A DNA stretch of 64,000 bases from Anisakis pegreffii (taxonomy: Eukaryota; Nematoda; Chromadorea; Rhabditida; Anisakidae), in assembly GCA_035041965.1 (NCBI GenBank), contig JAPYMA010002778.1, positions 62,001 through 126,000 on the forward strand, read 5' to 3'. The notes under the pieces were generated by a model. That model did no database searches and was not told the origin of the DNA. It worked only from the letters and a program-made list of their open reading frames with translations. Every line of letters begins with the position of its first letter. The stretch's first letter is position 1. Below are positions 1 to 11,005 of this stretch, piece after piece. Position numbers and translations under genes: made by a program.

Positions 1-341
1 AGTTAGCGAATTGTGCAAAAATGATCACCGCAGATACATCTGCGGTTGAGCAGAAAACGGTTCAAATAACTTAATCGAATTAGGCGTCAGCATACGAAGA
101 AATACTTCGGTGTTCCTTCCGATTCAACTTGTGTAATCGATAACGGGAACCTAATAGTAAGAGAAGTTGTGAAGTTCCAAATGAAATTCATTCAATTTTC
201 AGATGAACATTCAAAAAGATCGCTGAGCTAATTGAAGAAATTTCGATTGATTAATTTATGCACTCCAAAAATTTTCAGAAATTCTTAAGATTATCGAATT
301 GGGAACGCTGAAAACTGCCAATACTTTTAGCCTGATTACAG

Positions 342-921
342 TTGTTGTTGCCGAATGTACCGTTCCATCGTTAGGCGTCGGTTTCGAGTTGGGTGTCGCT
401 TGGAAGCTCAACTTACCAACGTTGATACTTTATCGACCAGACGATGCTCAAGTTGCAGGTGATCAAACGTGTGAATTCTTCATTATCGCTATCAGTATCG
501 CGTGAAGCATTGAAAAATTGCAGCAATCTGAGCTAAAATCTTGCTTGAAAGCAACAAAATGTTTTCCTCATAAACATTATTCCATAATACGGAAAGGAAA
601 TTCGCCACTTCAGCTAACATTCTTTTGCCATTTAAATGTATTTGACATTTTGTTGTTTAGTTTTGTTTTGTTCACCTAATGTTCACCTAATTTTAAGGAT
701 TGTCAGCAATGGTGCGTGGGGTACCATCAGATAAATGGAAAATTGTCGAATACAAAGAAGTCAATGAACTAGATGGAAATTTTGCTAAATTCTTCGAACA
801 GCATAATGTCCAGCAGTTGAGAGGACATTCGAGGCAAACCAAAATATTTTACCGTTTCAAATTGCAAATGTTGCCTTACCGTCAGCTTTCATTGTGTGAT
901 TTATCAAGTGGTCGATTTTGA
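342..921 (+). CDS. DNPH1/RCL-like 2'-deoxynucleoside 5'-phosphate N-hydrolase, 3' part
   Basis: Two phase-compatible exons are visible: about 342-458 and 698-921. The first encodes VVVAECTVPSLGVGFELG, the core of the DNPH1 family, in which the two Glu residues of the AE and FELG motifs are the known active-site acids. It ends G|GTGATC and joins GA TTG TCA, giving LSAMVRGV, the equivalent of LSAMIRGA in vertebrate DNPH1. The family cleaves the glycosidic bond of deoxynucleoside monophosphates, notably hydroxymethyl-dUMP, to clean the nucleotide pool. The normal family end lies near KFFEQH; the frame then runs about 37 more residues to a TGA at 919-921, so either there is a C-terminal extension or a further intron was missed. 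The N-terminal exons (YFCGSI-type nucleotide loop) were not found with certainty: they are outside the window or in 1-340. Nucleoside deoxyribosyltransferases are related, but LSAM(I/V)RG favours DNPH1. Confidence 0.72.
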
Positions 922-1677
922 GTTAATGTTGTGCACGCTTCATTCCTTTTCCTTTGTGTTCTTCTTTCAAAATTCACGTTCACATAAAGTATATTTCGCT
1001 TTTCGTGTGAGAATGATTTATAAGGAACAAATGAAATTCTGTGAACCATAAGTTCCACCCCATGAAAGGCCGAACTCCGTTCTGAAATCAAACTGCATGA
1101 AATTTTGATTCCAAAAATAAATTCTAAAGCTCATTGCATCAAACTGTTCACTGCTTGAAGCGTTGTAGTAAAAGAATTTCGAAGATTGCTTGGCTCCGCA
1201 CTGCAACAACGAGCTCTTTCTACGAAAATATCTGCGCGAATGCATAGCAAAGACTTTGACTGCAAGGCATTGCCATTAAATTTGCGACGCTTGTCTAAAT
1301 TTTGCGCACATGCGACTCTGTTGAAAAAACCGCTTGACACAGTCACTATTCGGCACATTTTTTCGGAGCAAAACGGATTATTTATTGTCGTCACGGCATC
1401 CTTTTCAAAACTGAGGCTTGAGATTTTTCAGAATCCCGAACAAATCACCGTTCCAGTGTATAAGTCGAAAATGTTCATCTATTTTTTGTTCTTGTGAAAG
1501 CATTATCCGATACAAACAAATGTGTGCGATGATGTTTTTCTAAGCAATAAATTTCTGTAAAAATTCTGTTTTCACGTATATGAATAGTGCATCTAAAATC
1601 ATTGCTCATTTCGTTGCCCACTGATCACAATTGTTTTATGTGAAATTGTCGCAATAGGATAAACAGATATTATGTCT

Positions 1678-1808
1678 GCATTTCAGAGGAACGTGATCTA
1701 AAACTTTTCCATCTACCTACCAAATTGAATTTCGCTTCGTTCTAATGCCCCAGTAATACATATAAAAAGAGAGCTGTCAACGCTTACGTCATAATTTTTT
1801 CTGCTCAT
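1678..1808 (+). repeat. Diverged direct repeat, copy A, with TATA-like box
   Basis: Matches 2397-2527 along about 130 bases: GCATTTCAG, then GAACGTGATC, CTACC, TTGAATTTC, CTTCGTTCTAAT, CCCCAGTAAT and GAGAGCTGTCAACGCTT occur in the same order and spacing in both. This copy carries TATAAAAA at about 1761. No repeat boundary or terminal inverted repeat is seen, so a segmental duplication of a regulatory region is as likely as a transposon. Confidence 0.75.
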
Positions 1809-2396
1809 TTTCCGGAAAAGTTCGTGATGAATGTAATATCATCGTCATAATTTCCAAAATCAGAATCCTATGAGAATATTGAAAAAAACACTCAGCCAGT
1901 TTTGCATAGCACAAAAGGACACATGGCATCCGAATCATATGATGTTTACACGTTCAATTTTGTCACATGAGCAAATGATAAGTTCAATATAAGCAGAGTT
2001 TAAATGATAAGAGCATTTTTTGCCCAACGTTGGTGCTCAAAATTTGTTGATTTTCATTTTTGCTTTCTTCCGAGGTTTTGGACTAACCGATAAGTAGTTT
2101 TGCGTTTGTACACAAACAAATGCGCCATCCATTTGAGCAGCATTGCAGATGAGTTATAAATGGTGAAAAAATGATTGCTTTTGACTTCTCACTGCATTGA
2201 ATTTCTTGCAAGAAAGGAAACGAACTGACCAGATAGTCAGTGAAATTGATCAGGTTCTAATATCTGATTTTGTCATGTGGAATTAGTGTCAAATGGAACA
2301 AATACAAATTCGTGAGTGGAATAAAATCGAAAACATTAATCTCATTCATCCGCAATATCCCTTTGAGATTACAAACGTACCGTTGACAAGTGATCG

Positions 2397-2527
2397 CATT
2401 TCAGATGAACGTGATCGGAAACTTTTCGATCTGCCTACCATATTGAATTTCACTTCGTTCTAATACCCCCAGTAATGCGCATAAAAGGAGAGCTGTCAAC
2501 GCTTGAATCGTAATTCCTTTTGCTCAC
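2397..2527 (+). promoter_or_regulatory. Diverged direct repeat, copy B; possible cystatin promoter region
   Basis: Second copy of the block at 1678-1808, lying about 600 bases before the cystatin start codon. The TATA-like position reads CATAAAAG (about 2480). The shared GAGAGCTGTCAACGCTT motif directly follows it in both copies. The repeat is seen in the sequence; a promoter role is an inference from position and the A/T box. Confidence 0.35.
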
Positions 2528-3109
2528 TTGCTGTGGCTCTGTGGTGCTCTGATTGTCAGTACAATTCAAGTTGTTCGGCTTCATTTCTCGACGATTCGGA
2601 TAATTCGCCTAGGCGAATGACGATAGATTAAGGTGTTTTTGAGGATTGTTTATGAGGCATGATGGAACGGCATTTCGGGGTTATGAATTTTCGGTTCCAA
2701 TCGTTTGTATTGGTTGCGAATATCGTGTTTCGAGGAGCCAGCTGGTGTTTCATGCAAAAATGGCATTCCCTCGATTCGGGGATTCATGGGACAGTGGATT
2801 GCTATTGAAAAGTTTGCTGTGAAAAATCTGCATTGTTTTCATTTGGGTTGCTATCATTAGTGAATTTTATCATTGATTTGGGTATTCCTGAGCGAAGACC
2901 TTGAAACAGAGCTGCCCATCAACAAATTCGATTATGATTCCAGAGTTATGTAGCAAAACTTGCGTGTTGCTGAATTGTTAGAGTTGTTCGCTGAAGTGCT
3001 GCTGTCATTTACATGGCATCATTCAGAAATTTGTTTCGATAGATGTTTGACGGTACATTTCCACAGGTCTTCAAGTTTTACCCGCTCTCGTTGGCAACAA
3101 GTGATCACC

Positions 3110-4420
3110 ATGCTTCTGCTCGTGATGCTATTGGTATCTTTCAATGTCTTCGTTTCTGCATATCCTTCTGAGCCTCCTCAACCCGAGCCGGATTGTTCGT
3201 TACCACCTGTTATTGGTGGGCTCACAGGCGGATACGAGAACGTCGATCCAAACGATCAAAGAGTTCAGGTAACTTCCAAATTACTGCCGATATGTGGTTT
3301 GCGTTATTCTGTTAGACAGTTCAAGGAACCATTGGACAATGCAACGAATCGATATGATAGAAATGTTTCGGAAACTTCTCATTCAACCAATTCTCTCTGG
3401 TTAAATGGTTTCGATTAGTCGGTAGGTGCACTATTGGAAATGAGATCCAATAGAAAGTCGCATTATTCGAATGAAGCATGAGGAGGGAGCTTTAGTGCAG
3501 GACATCCCAAGTGGAATTTAATAGGTTAGGATAACATCTAACCTCCGGATTGCAGTGAATGTGAGCATTTACTGTAATCAGATTTTACTGCTATTACTAT
3601 ATTGCAAACCATTGCGATGTACTAGCTAATAGTCCGGTGCAATAGCCATAAGATCAGCTTACGCTTCCAAAACACCGCAATATTGTAGATACCTAGAAAG
3701 TATTGAAATTTTAGAATGTTATCCCGGATATAATGGGGACGATCAACAATCAATCGAACAGCATATCCTTGCTTGTACCGGTCAAAGTGCTGGGTGCTCG
3801 AATACAAGTTGTCGCCGGACTCAACATAAAAGTTGAGATCCTTGTGGCACAATCCAACTGTTCGAAAGAGGTCCGTCAACAACTTATTTATCAGCGTGAA
3901 AGTTTTGGAGTTAGCAGCAGCTCACTGATATCGTGTTCTATTGTTTGTAAGACCACTGAATGAATGTATGCTAACCGAGCTTATTCGAATTGCTTATTGT
4001 GTAGATAAATCAATTAATAAAATTCTCCAACTTGCAGGAACCTTCGCTGGACTGTCAACCTATCGAGGATGGTAGTTTGGAGGTTTGTCTTGTGATTACA
4101 CTTAATAACCATTAAAAGAATCTTTAAAGGAAATCTTTCTGCGCTCTACATTTTCATTTCAATTCCTTGCTGTTATTGCGATATTTTGTCAAAACATTCG
4201 GTCGGGCAGTGAAAGTACATATTATGATGGTCGTGACTGCATCATTTTTTAAACAGAACACTCATGAGGGTATCTACACTGTTGCATTTTTAAGATTTAT
4301 ATTGCAACGGCTTTTGTTGGCCTAGGGGAAGGCGCCATTGAAGTGACGATCGACTGCAGCAAACCTGCACCAACAAACTGCTGCGATATGACGCACCAAG
4401 GAAACTGCGACTGTAAGTGA
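3110..4420 (+). CDS. Secreted cystatin (family I25 cysteine protease inhibitor)
   Basis: Four exons join in phase 0: 3110-3268, 3715-3870, 4038-4082 and 4295-4420. ATG 3110 opens a hydrophobic signal peptide (LLLVMLLVSFNVFVSA), then the N-terminal glycine region (GGLTGGY). Exon 2 contains LVPVKVLGARIQVVAG with the diagnostic Q-x-V-x-G loop that enters the protease cleft, followed by VAQSNC. Exon 3 (LDCQPIEDG) matches the cystatin segment after that cysteine. In nematodes such proteins block cathepsins and can modulate host antigen processing; here only the inhibitor fold is supported. Oddities: the 3871 donor (GTCCGT) is weak, and the last exon is cysteine-rich and lacks the usual Pro-Trp hairpin. 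That exon also contains a good donor (GTAAGT at 4413), so the true C-terminus may differ. An AATAAA lies at 4610. Confidence 0.85.
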
Positions 4421-4609
4421 ATGTCGAGAATATAACTGAGTGGCTCAATTTCGAGCTGCTTAAACAGCGGTGATTTCACCGGTTAGCACGACATCAATGT
4501 GATATCAATATTACTATGATGCAGCTGTGTGTTATTTTGTTATTTGATATAATGATGTGATTTTTTAAATGTTATGTAATTTTATCGGTTTCTGTGTTCA
4601 TTTCATTTC

Positions 4610-4615
4610 AATAAA
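4610..4615 (+). terminator. Polyadenylation signal AATAAA of the cystatin
   Basis: AATAAA 190 bases after the proposed cystatin stop codon; no closer consensus signal was seen on the plus strand. Confidence 0.45.
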
Positions 4616-5394
4616 ATTCCCTCTAAATACATTTCGTACATATACAACTGCAGCTTGTTATTGATGAGCATAATGAAAAAAGTTCCTCCGTCTAGAATCT
4701 AGACTTAAATGCTGCGTGTTTCACGCAATGCGAAGGGCTTGAACGTGAAATAACAACACGATTACGGAAATGATTTGTGTAGAGGTAACATGAAAACATT
4801 ACACATCAGAACAAAGGAAGAGGTCCATTGACAAAATTGAACAGTTAGTAAGGCATTTTATTGTCGGAATAGATTTTGTCATGGCTAAAGTAAGAAAAGC
4901 ATTTTGTCGAGAAGCCGACATAAGTAGATAATGAGAACTGAGAGAAGAGAGTTCGTCAATAGATCTGAAAGGATTGCGCAATTGGCCGGTGGTGTACTGG
5001 GCCTTAAGATCAGCTCGGATGTTGTGTGCTCGATTCCGCATTGGCTGAAAATTATTGCTGAATTTCGATGTTGTTGTTAGAGAAATTTGACACGTAGAGA
5101 GAAAATAAAAATGGCTTGGTTCCGACAGATTTGGACTCTTCCAGGTGTACTTAATGCTCTGAATTTCAATAATGTAACTGAAATGCTTCTCGAGTTGTGG
5201 GTGAATGATATTCGTTCCTTCAAGGACGATTAACACATGTTTAACAGAATTTGAATCCGTAAACAAAACTCCGATGTTTAGAAATTGAAAAATTATGACG
5301 AATTTTTCGAATCATGATGATTTGTTTGGGCTGAATTTTTTTTCAAAACATCAGTTGAGATTAGCTTAAAACATCTGAAAGTCTGATGTTTGGA

Positions 5395-5665
5395 TGAGGT
5401 ATAACTACTCCTGCGATACGCGAAGGGTAGAGGTGGGTTGGTGAACACCGAAACTCGATGATCCTGGAATTCCGGTGGGAGGCCACCGCCCGTGAAGCTC
5501 ATATGCTGTTGTTCTGATAAACACTGATAGAGACCAAAAAAATTGATTCGGCCACCAGGCGGATTAGAAAACAAATGATCGTTTCTGTGCCATTGAGAAT
5601 CGAACTTCGATCGCCACTGCTAAGGTGTTTGGTATGTGGCCACAGGAAAAAATCTATCGATTTCC
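5395..5665 (-). mobile_element. SINE-like element with tRNA-like promoter box (candidate)
   Basis: Read on the minus strand, TTAGCAGTGG is followed by GAAGTTCGATTCTC, which resembles the pol III B box (GGTTCGANTCC). A longer tail follows in which an ORF is fortuitously open. That layout (tRNA-like head, unrelated body) is how tRNA-derived SINEs look. A clean cloverleaf cannot be folded by eye, so it is not a functional tRNA gene. Confidence 0.3.
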
Positions 5666-8600
5666 GAAAGGAAGTCAGTCGAGTGACAAAATGAGAGCTT
5701 TTACGGTTACACCGATATCAGAAAATGTTCCCGAAGACTTTCAAGTTCGAGGACAGTGTTAAAATTTACTTCCTAAAGAAGCAAAAATTCCTTCAATATT
5801 CCACATAATGACAGCATGAACAGATAGTACATTTTTGATGTATAATTTGATGCTGTTGAAAAGTTCGCTTCCCCAAAATATACATTTTGCATATTTGTTC
5901 AGCCTTTATGGTTACCCTGAACTATTTCCGTTCAAGGTCTAACGTTCAATCAGCGGAGAGGAACAAAAATAACGAGATCACGTTATCACTGAGACAGAGA
6001 AAATTTTGGAAAGTGGGTACTGCTAATGTTTCTCCATTGCGAACGATGACTTCTTCAGTTCATCGACATCAATTTTCCAGACACCGAGACTAAGCAGGCT
6101 TTTCTGTGCCTTACAATTAGATAATTTCAATAAAGCACTGATAAATCGATATGATAATGAAAGATGCATGCATGCACACAAACGATGAAGTTCACTCTGT
6201 TTGCTTACGTAGCTCATGGTCTTATATTTAAGCTGTACAAGCGATCAGATAACGATGTTGCGGATATGATTTTCGCTTTCGAATGCATTCGTTTCTGAAT
6301 GCGTATATATAATACGTGAATGACGTATACACATCCATCCATGTATAAGTCGTGTATTTTCGGAATCTTTTTCGCCTCTACACATAGAACGTTCTTTTTT
6401 AAGTCGGTTGCTCGTGGGCGCTGCAATAGCCGAGCGGAGCATAATTTATATTCAGTCAGTCAGCTGATCTAGGGCGCGCTTGTTATTGCATTTCAAACTC
6501 TGTGTTGTTTTTGTTTGTCGATGAATGCCAGTCAACTAGACCAACGAATTTACATCAATATTCGAATCCAATCCTTTTATCATCACATTTCTTCAAGCTG
6601 AACAACATGTTGAATGCTTTCTGTTGTATGCAAATTTCAATGCTTTAAAAGAGTTCAATTCAGGAATTGCTGGTAGCGGATAAATGTCTTATCACAGGTA
6701 CGCAATGTGCATTTATTTGGTTATTTATTGATCTATGGTGACATTATTATGTCACATTCCTTGCCGTCGTCATCTCTCTCCGTCACAACTCTTCATTGTT
6801 TGCGCTCAAGACAAGCGTCGGTTTTTGACTAACTGCAATCGATTTACGACAAACTTTGTGCATCTTAAGGAGATACGTTTTATTCGGAATTATGCGTTAT
6901 TTTAATTTTTATAATCATTCATAACTGGGCATTGCTAAACTCTCGTTTAAAATACCGCATCTTATCCATTTTTTTCTCTCCCATAGAATGAAAACAGCGT
7001 GTAATTTTTACTGTAGTAATGTTTTTTGAACAGTTTCGGATCGTTAAGAAACTTGAACAAAGTCGACTAGTTAAAGCGGCGTCGTGTTATGACTAGTGGT
7101 TATTGCAAGGAACCAAATCCACGGAGATATCAGTGTGCTTGATGGATGTTCATAGATCAGTTTGGTGAACTATGGATAAAAAAGAGCCGAACTGGAGGAA
7201 TATTGAGGGATGAATGGAAGAATGATAAAGAAACATGGGTCAGGCAGAAAACTGGCAACAACGCCACTGGCAAGGTGTCGATAAAAAAGCTCGGATGAGA
7301 AGTTGTCGACAAGAAAGGCCTAGCTGAAAAGTGACAAAACCATGTTGTGTCTAGATGGTAACCGGAAAAGGGTCGACACAATACCTATGCAGCTGTAATT
7401 ATATGTATCGGATTTATTGTCACGACCTAGCCGCCTTGAATGAGCCAGAGTTTGAGGTGAGCTACGAGTGATCCTTTAGATGAGGCTGACCCTTGCGAAG
7501 ATGTGTTTGGTATTAAACATTCAACTGAACGAAATAGGGGATTGGCAACACGAAGCAGCTTCATGTGAGAATCAGTCACAGTTCACAAATCGATCCTAGT
7601 TCGGGTTCGATTAAGTTAGCTTAATTATGACTACAGTTGAGCTCCACTACATATATCGTTTCATGTCGACTGACACTATATCGACAACTTTCAAGTGGGG
7701 CCATTGTTTGACAGTCAATTGAATTTTCAGACTCGGAAATTCAGCACCTCTGTTTCAGGATGTGCAATTCGCGCGTGGAATGATGCTCAATAAATTCATG
7801 ATTAGTATTTCAGAGGTGTATGTATGTGATAACATTCGCTCAAATATCCATCTCCAATCGGAACTGTTCCATGATTATCAGAAGTGTTATCAGCGAGCAT
7901 CAAAGATCAGCCGCAGAAAAGTGTTCCACGTAACCATCGACTACGAACGGTATGAATTTCGAGTGCAAAATTGACTGCATCCACCTGTCGATCACATTCT
8001 TGCACTGACCTCATAAGATCATTTGTGTTGCTGTAGATATTATAAATCATCACCGAAATCAGCACCAGAGGCACACCGTCAAATATTCATCGGCTCAGCA
8101 ATTAGGCAGCGAACGAGCGAATCGTAGTAGAGCTCGTTTTAGAAATGCAGATTTAAATAGTAGTAGCGTTCTTAGTGCCAAATAAAACGACCCAAGCAAC
8201 AATTTCTTCTAAACATTGGCTGATGTCAGGTCGCGACAAACAAACGTCACTCCAGAAATATTTCCGAAAAGTTCTTCAACGACACGGTTGTCGCAGAAAT
8301 CGCGGCAAAAAATAATTCCGGTCTGAGAAAAACTGATGAATTGAACATGGATAAAACAACGACAGTTCCTTATTGAGGTGAATTTATTAACGGAAAAAAT
8401 ACCAATAAAATAGGAAAGGACTGCAAATAGTAATAGAGTGGAAATAAATAATAATAAGCGGAAGCAGTGATCGCCACACTATTGAAAAAGAGTAGCTCTG
8501 CTATCGCTGGTCCGCTAAAATAATCCACTATTGTTATTGTCGACGAAAATGTAGCGAAAATTTTTCGCTAAAGTGACGGTAGCCGGGAAAAGTAGCGAAC

Positions 8601-8976
8601 GTTTTTTACTAAAACGTTGATTGGCAGAATTACTCCACTATTTGCTGTCACTACTCGCTACTTCCGAATCTTCCCTAAAAGTTTGCAATTGCACCACTTA
8701 TTCATATTCTCACGTTCTCCAACAATTTACAACTTATCTGCAATTTTATAAACCAACAGTCATCCAATTGAGTTGTACCGCTACCATCAGAACAAATGAA
8801 GTCGATTTGAACTGGTAAGAAAAATTCTAATAACACCCTCAACACGCAGATCAAAGAATTAGCTCCCAACTCATCCACCCAGGATCAAAGCGTCATCAGC
8901 TATCTGTGTTTGAATCTTCATCTTCACGTTCTTGTGTTGTCAGCGTTGCCATGTATTCTAAGTCTGTTAATGAAAT

Positions 8977-9770
8977 ATGTCTTCCAATAGTGCACGTTCG
9001 TCCGGTTATAATGAAAAATATGATAGTAGCAGTGGTCATTCTTGGTGCCAGGAATATTTCTTTTTCAAAAAAGACAATGAAACTGCGAAATGTAAATTAC
9101 GTGATGCAACACAAAGGCAGAAGAGTCGCCCACGAAGGGACTTCTTATGCGTTTAAAAGCAAACCACAACGTAGTACTGTGCAAACAAGCAAATGTCTCG
9201 GAGGCTACAAGAGGCCCGCCTATTACCAAATTCCCCAGACCTATTCCTGTATGAACTGCTATTCCGCTGAATGAAACGATCGCTCATCTTTGCTCTGTTA
9301 ATAGTTTGGGCTTTAATACTCTTGTGACAAGTGATATCTTCACGCGGTTTTTAATTTCCATAAAACTCGACTAACTTGTTTTGCGAATCCTGTCAGAAAT
9401 TTGTTGATGGATTACTATAAAATTGCAAAATCAAACGTTAATCAAGAGAAGAAGGATCTGCTGGTGAATGATGGGAAATTCAGCATAACTCTGAATGAAT
9501 TTTCATGAAACAAAAAGTAACGCTATTTGAATGTTAACCTTATGAATGATAACTTGGTATTGAGAAATTCTACTGCCTCTGAATGATGACGCGAACAGCA
9601 GAGTAATCTGTGGAATGCATTTGTTTCGAGCGACGAAGGAGAAGGCCGCAAATATGCTAAAATTGCACAACTTGATCAAAACGATCCCATCGACAAGTGT
9701 CGAATGTGAGCAAGCCTTCTCCGCTTTTCATTTTTTTCTACAAAACTTAGAAATCGGATGAGTGATGCAG
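8977..9770 (+). pseudogene. Decayed hAT-family transposase (BED-finger end and hATC end)
   Basis: Two parts of a hAT transposase lie in order. At 8977-9156 a 59-codon frame has ...SWCQEYFFFKKDNETAKCKL..., the pattern of a BED zinc finger (aromatic, then T-A-K-C-x-x-C) with the second cysteine replaced by Arg. At about 9640-9770 one frame gives LIKTIPSTSVECEQAFSA and, after a frameshift, LRNRMSDA, together the signature of the C-terminal hATC dimerisation domain. The intervening ~480 bases are too short for the RNase-H-like catalytic domain, so the element is internally deleted and frameshifted. Terminal inverted repeats were not identified; repeated GGGATCCCGAG/CCCGGTTTCGGGATTT motifs at 9868-9945 look like subterminal repeats. 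Confidence 0.75.
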
Positions 9771-11005
9771 CAGGAGATGCATTAAAAGGAGAGGAGATGG
9801 GCATTCGTTCCTGATAAGGTGTAGTTCGAGTGAAGCATGGTTTGATAACGTACGTAGGGTTTGCATGGGATCCCGAGATTTCAGTTCTGATCCCGGTTTC
9901 GGGATTTAAGTTTTGAAAAGTCCTGTGATTTCGGGATTTGATAAAACATGTCAATTTGCTTGAATTTTGATAGTATGCTCATTTAGAAACAAGCCTTAAT
10001 CATTCCCATCTCATTCATATGCAGTCATTTTTGCTGTTTGCCCTCTATCATTGATGAATAGCTAAGGAAACAGACGCAAATTGGACGAATGACATGATCA
10101 ACGACAGACCTGATCACTCGATGAACTTTTACGTAACAATTAAATATTCAACTGATTATTCTGCTCTTGATTGGTTTATATTACGCTCATCTGGATACAT
10201 TTCTATGTAGACTAGCGGAGATAATCACATTTTCTAATAAGAACCAAGAGCAACAAATTGGAGCGAAATTTTGAGTCGTTTCCTCCAACGCGATTTTTTC
10301 GGCTTCAATATTCCATCTGTTAATTCAACTGCATGTTCTAAGGACTGCAAGTCTTTTTACTTCGCTATTTGGAAACATTTTCATCCGATCGAAATGTACA
10401 TTAATTCTCACTGAGTTCCTCATAGTGAGAATTCAATGTCGAAGTGAGGGAAATTGTTCCATTCAAGTTGATCTTAAGCTTAACTATCAAGTACATTTGC
10501 ATTTTCGAATTATTTTCGAAATTATCAAGCATGTGAGTGCTTGATGGTTCGAAATGTAGGCTTTTAAAGTGGGATCATACAGAGGTTGGAGTGATGAAGG
10601 GGACCAAAACTATTTTTACTCAAAGGATGACAATAATAGCATTTACAGAAACTGAGCGATAGGTGTCAGCTCGGAGGTATATAAAATGATTTACGACCAT
10701 AACGAAGATGAAAATGCTTGAAGCGTTTTGTGACATTTGAGTATTTGCATGTTTGGATGAGGCAGAGGTTATGTGACTGTCACGGGATCAAATTGCTGCC
10801 TGAATAGTAGAACGGATACGGAGATTAGTAGACAAGATGTTTTGGAGTATCGATTAGCAATAATAATGCTGCCAGAGAGGTTAATGAAACGTAGCAATAA
10901 GAACTTCAACTGCGGTTTAGAAGTGAAGATAGTTGTATGTGGTACCAACTGCATGAACCCAGTTATTCATGCACTACTGTATGACAACGACATATAAAAA
11001 ATAAC
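9771..11005. other. Possible hAT subterminal sequence, then gene-free
   Basis: 9868-9945 has several copies of a CGGGATTT-type motif in both orientations. From there to the tandem array no ORF has recognisable protein content; the open frames at 10769-10997 overlap on opposite strands and appear random. Confidence 0.45.

Larger units (their letters stand above)
922..3109. other. Gene-free interval upstream of the cystatin
   Basis: No ORF here shows codon structure or family resemblance; the short ORFs on both strands around 1018-1497 overlap each other and look random. An AATAAA at about 1546 could serve the upstream gene. The interval holds two diverged copies of a ~130 bp block, listed separately. 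Confidence 0.55.
4421..8976. other. No recognisable gene; scattered repeat debris
   Basis: The longest ORF (4799-5266, minus) has no signal peptide, no family motif and no exon-like borders. ATG at about 6684 followed by GTACGC would make a five-codon first exon, but nothing downstream joins it. A SINE-like candidate at 5395-5665 is listed separately. Around 8470-8600 the motif GTAGCGAA is repeated and forms a near-perfect 19-base palindrome (8552-8570). Confidence 0.5.

Noticed and set aside
4799..5266. Minus-strand 155-codon ORF
   Set aside because: Composition looks random, with no signal peptide, domain or phase-matched neighbours.
5580..5650. tRNA gene on the minus strand
   Set aside because: A B-box-like word is present but no acceptor stem or consistent cloverleaf can be paired; kept only as a SINE candidate.
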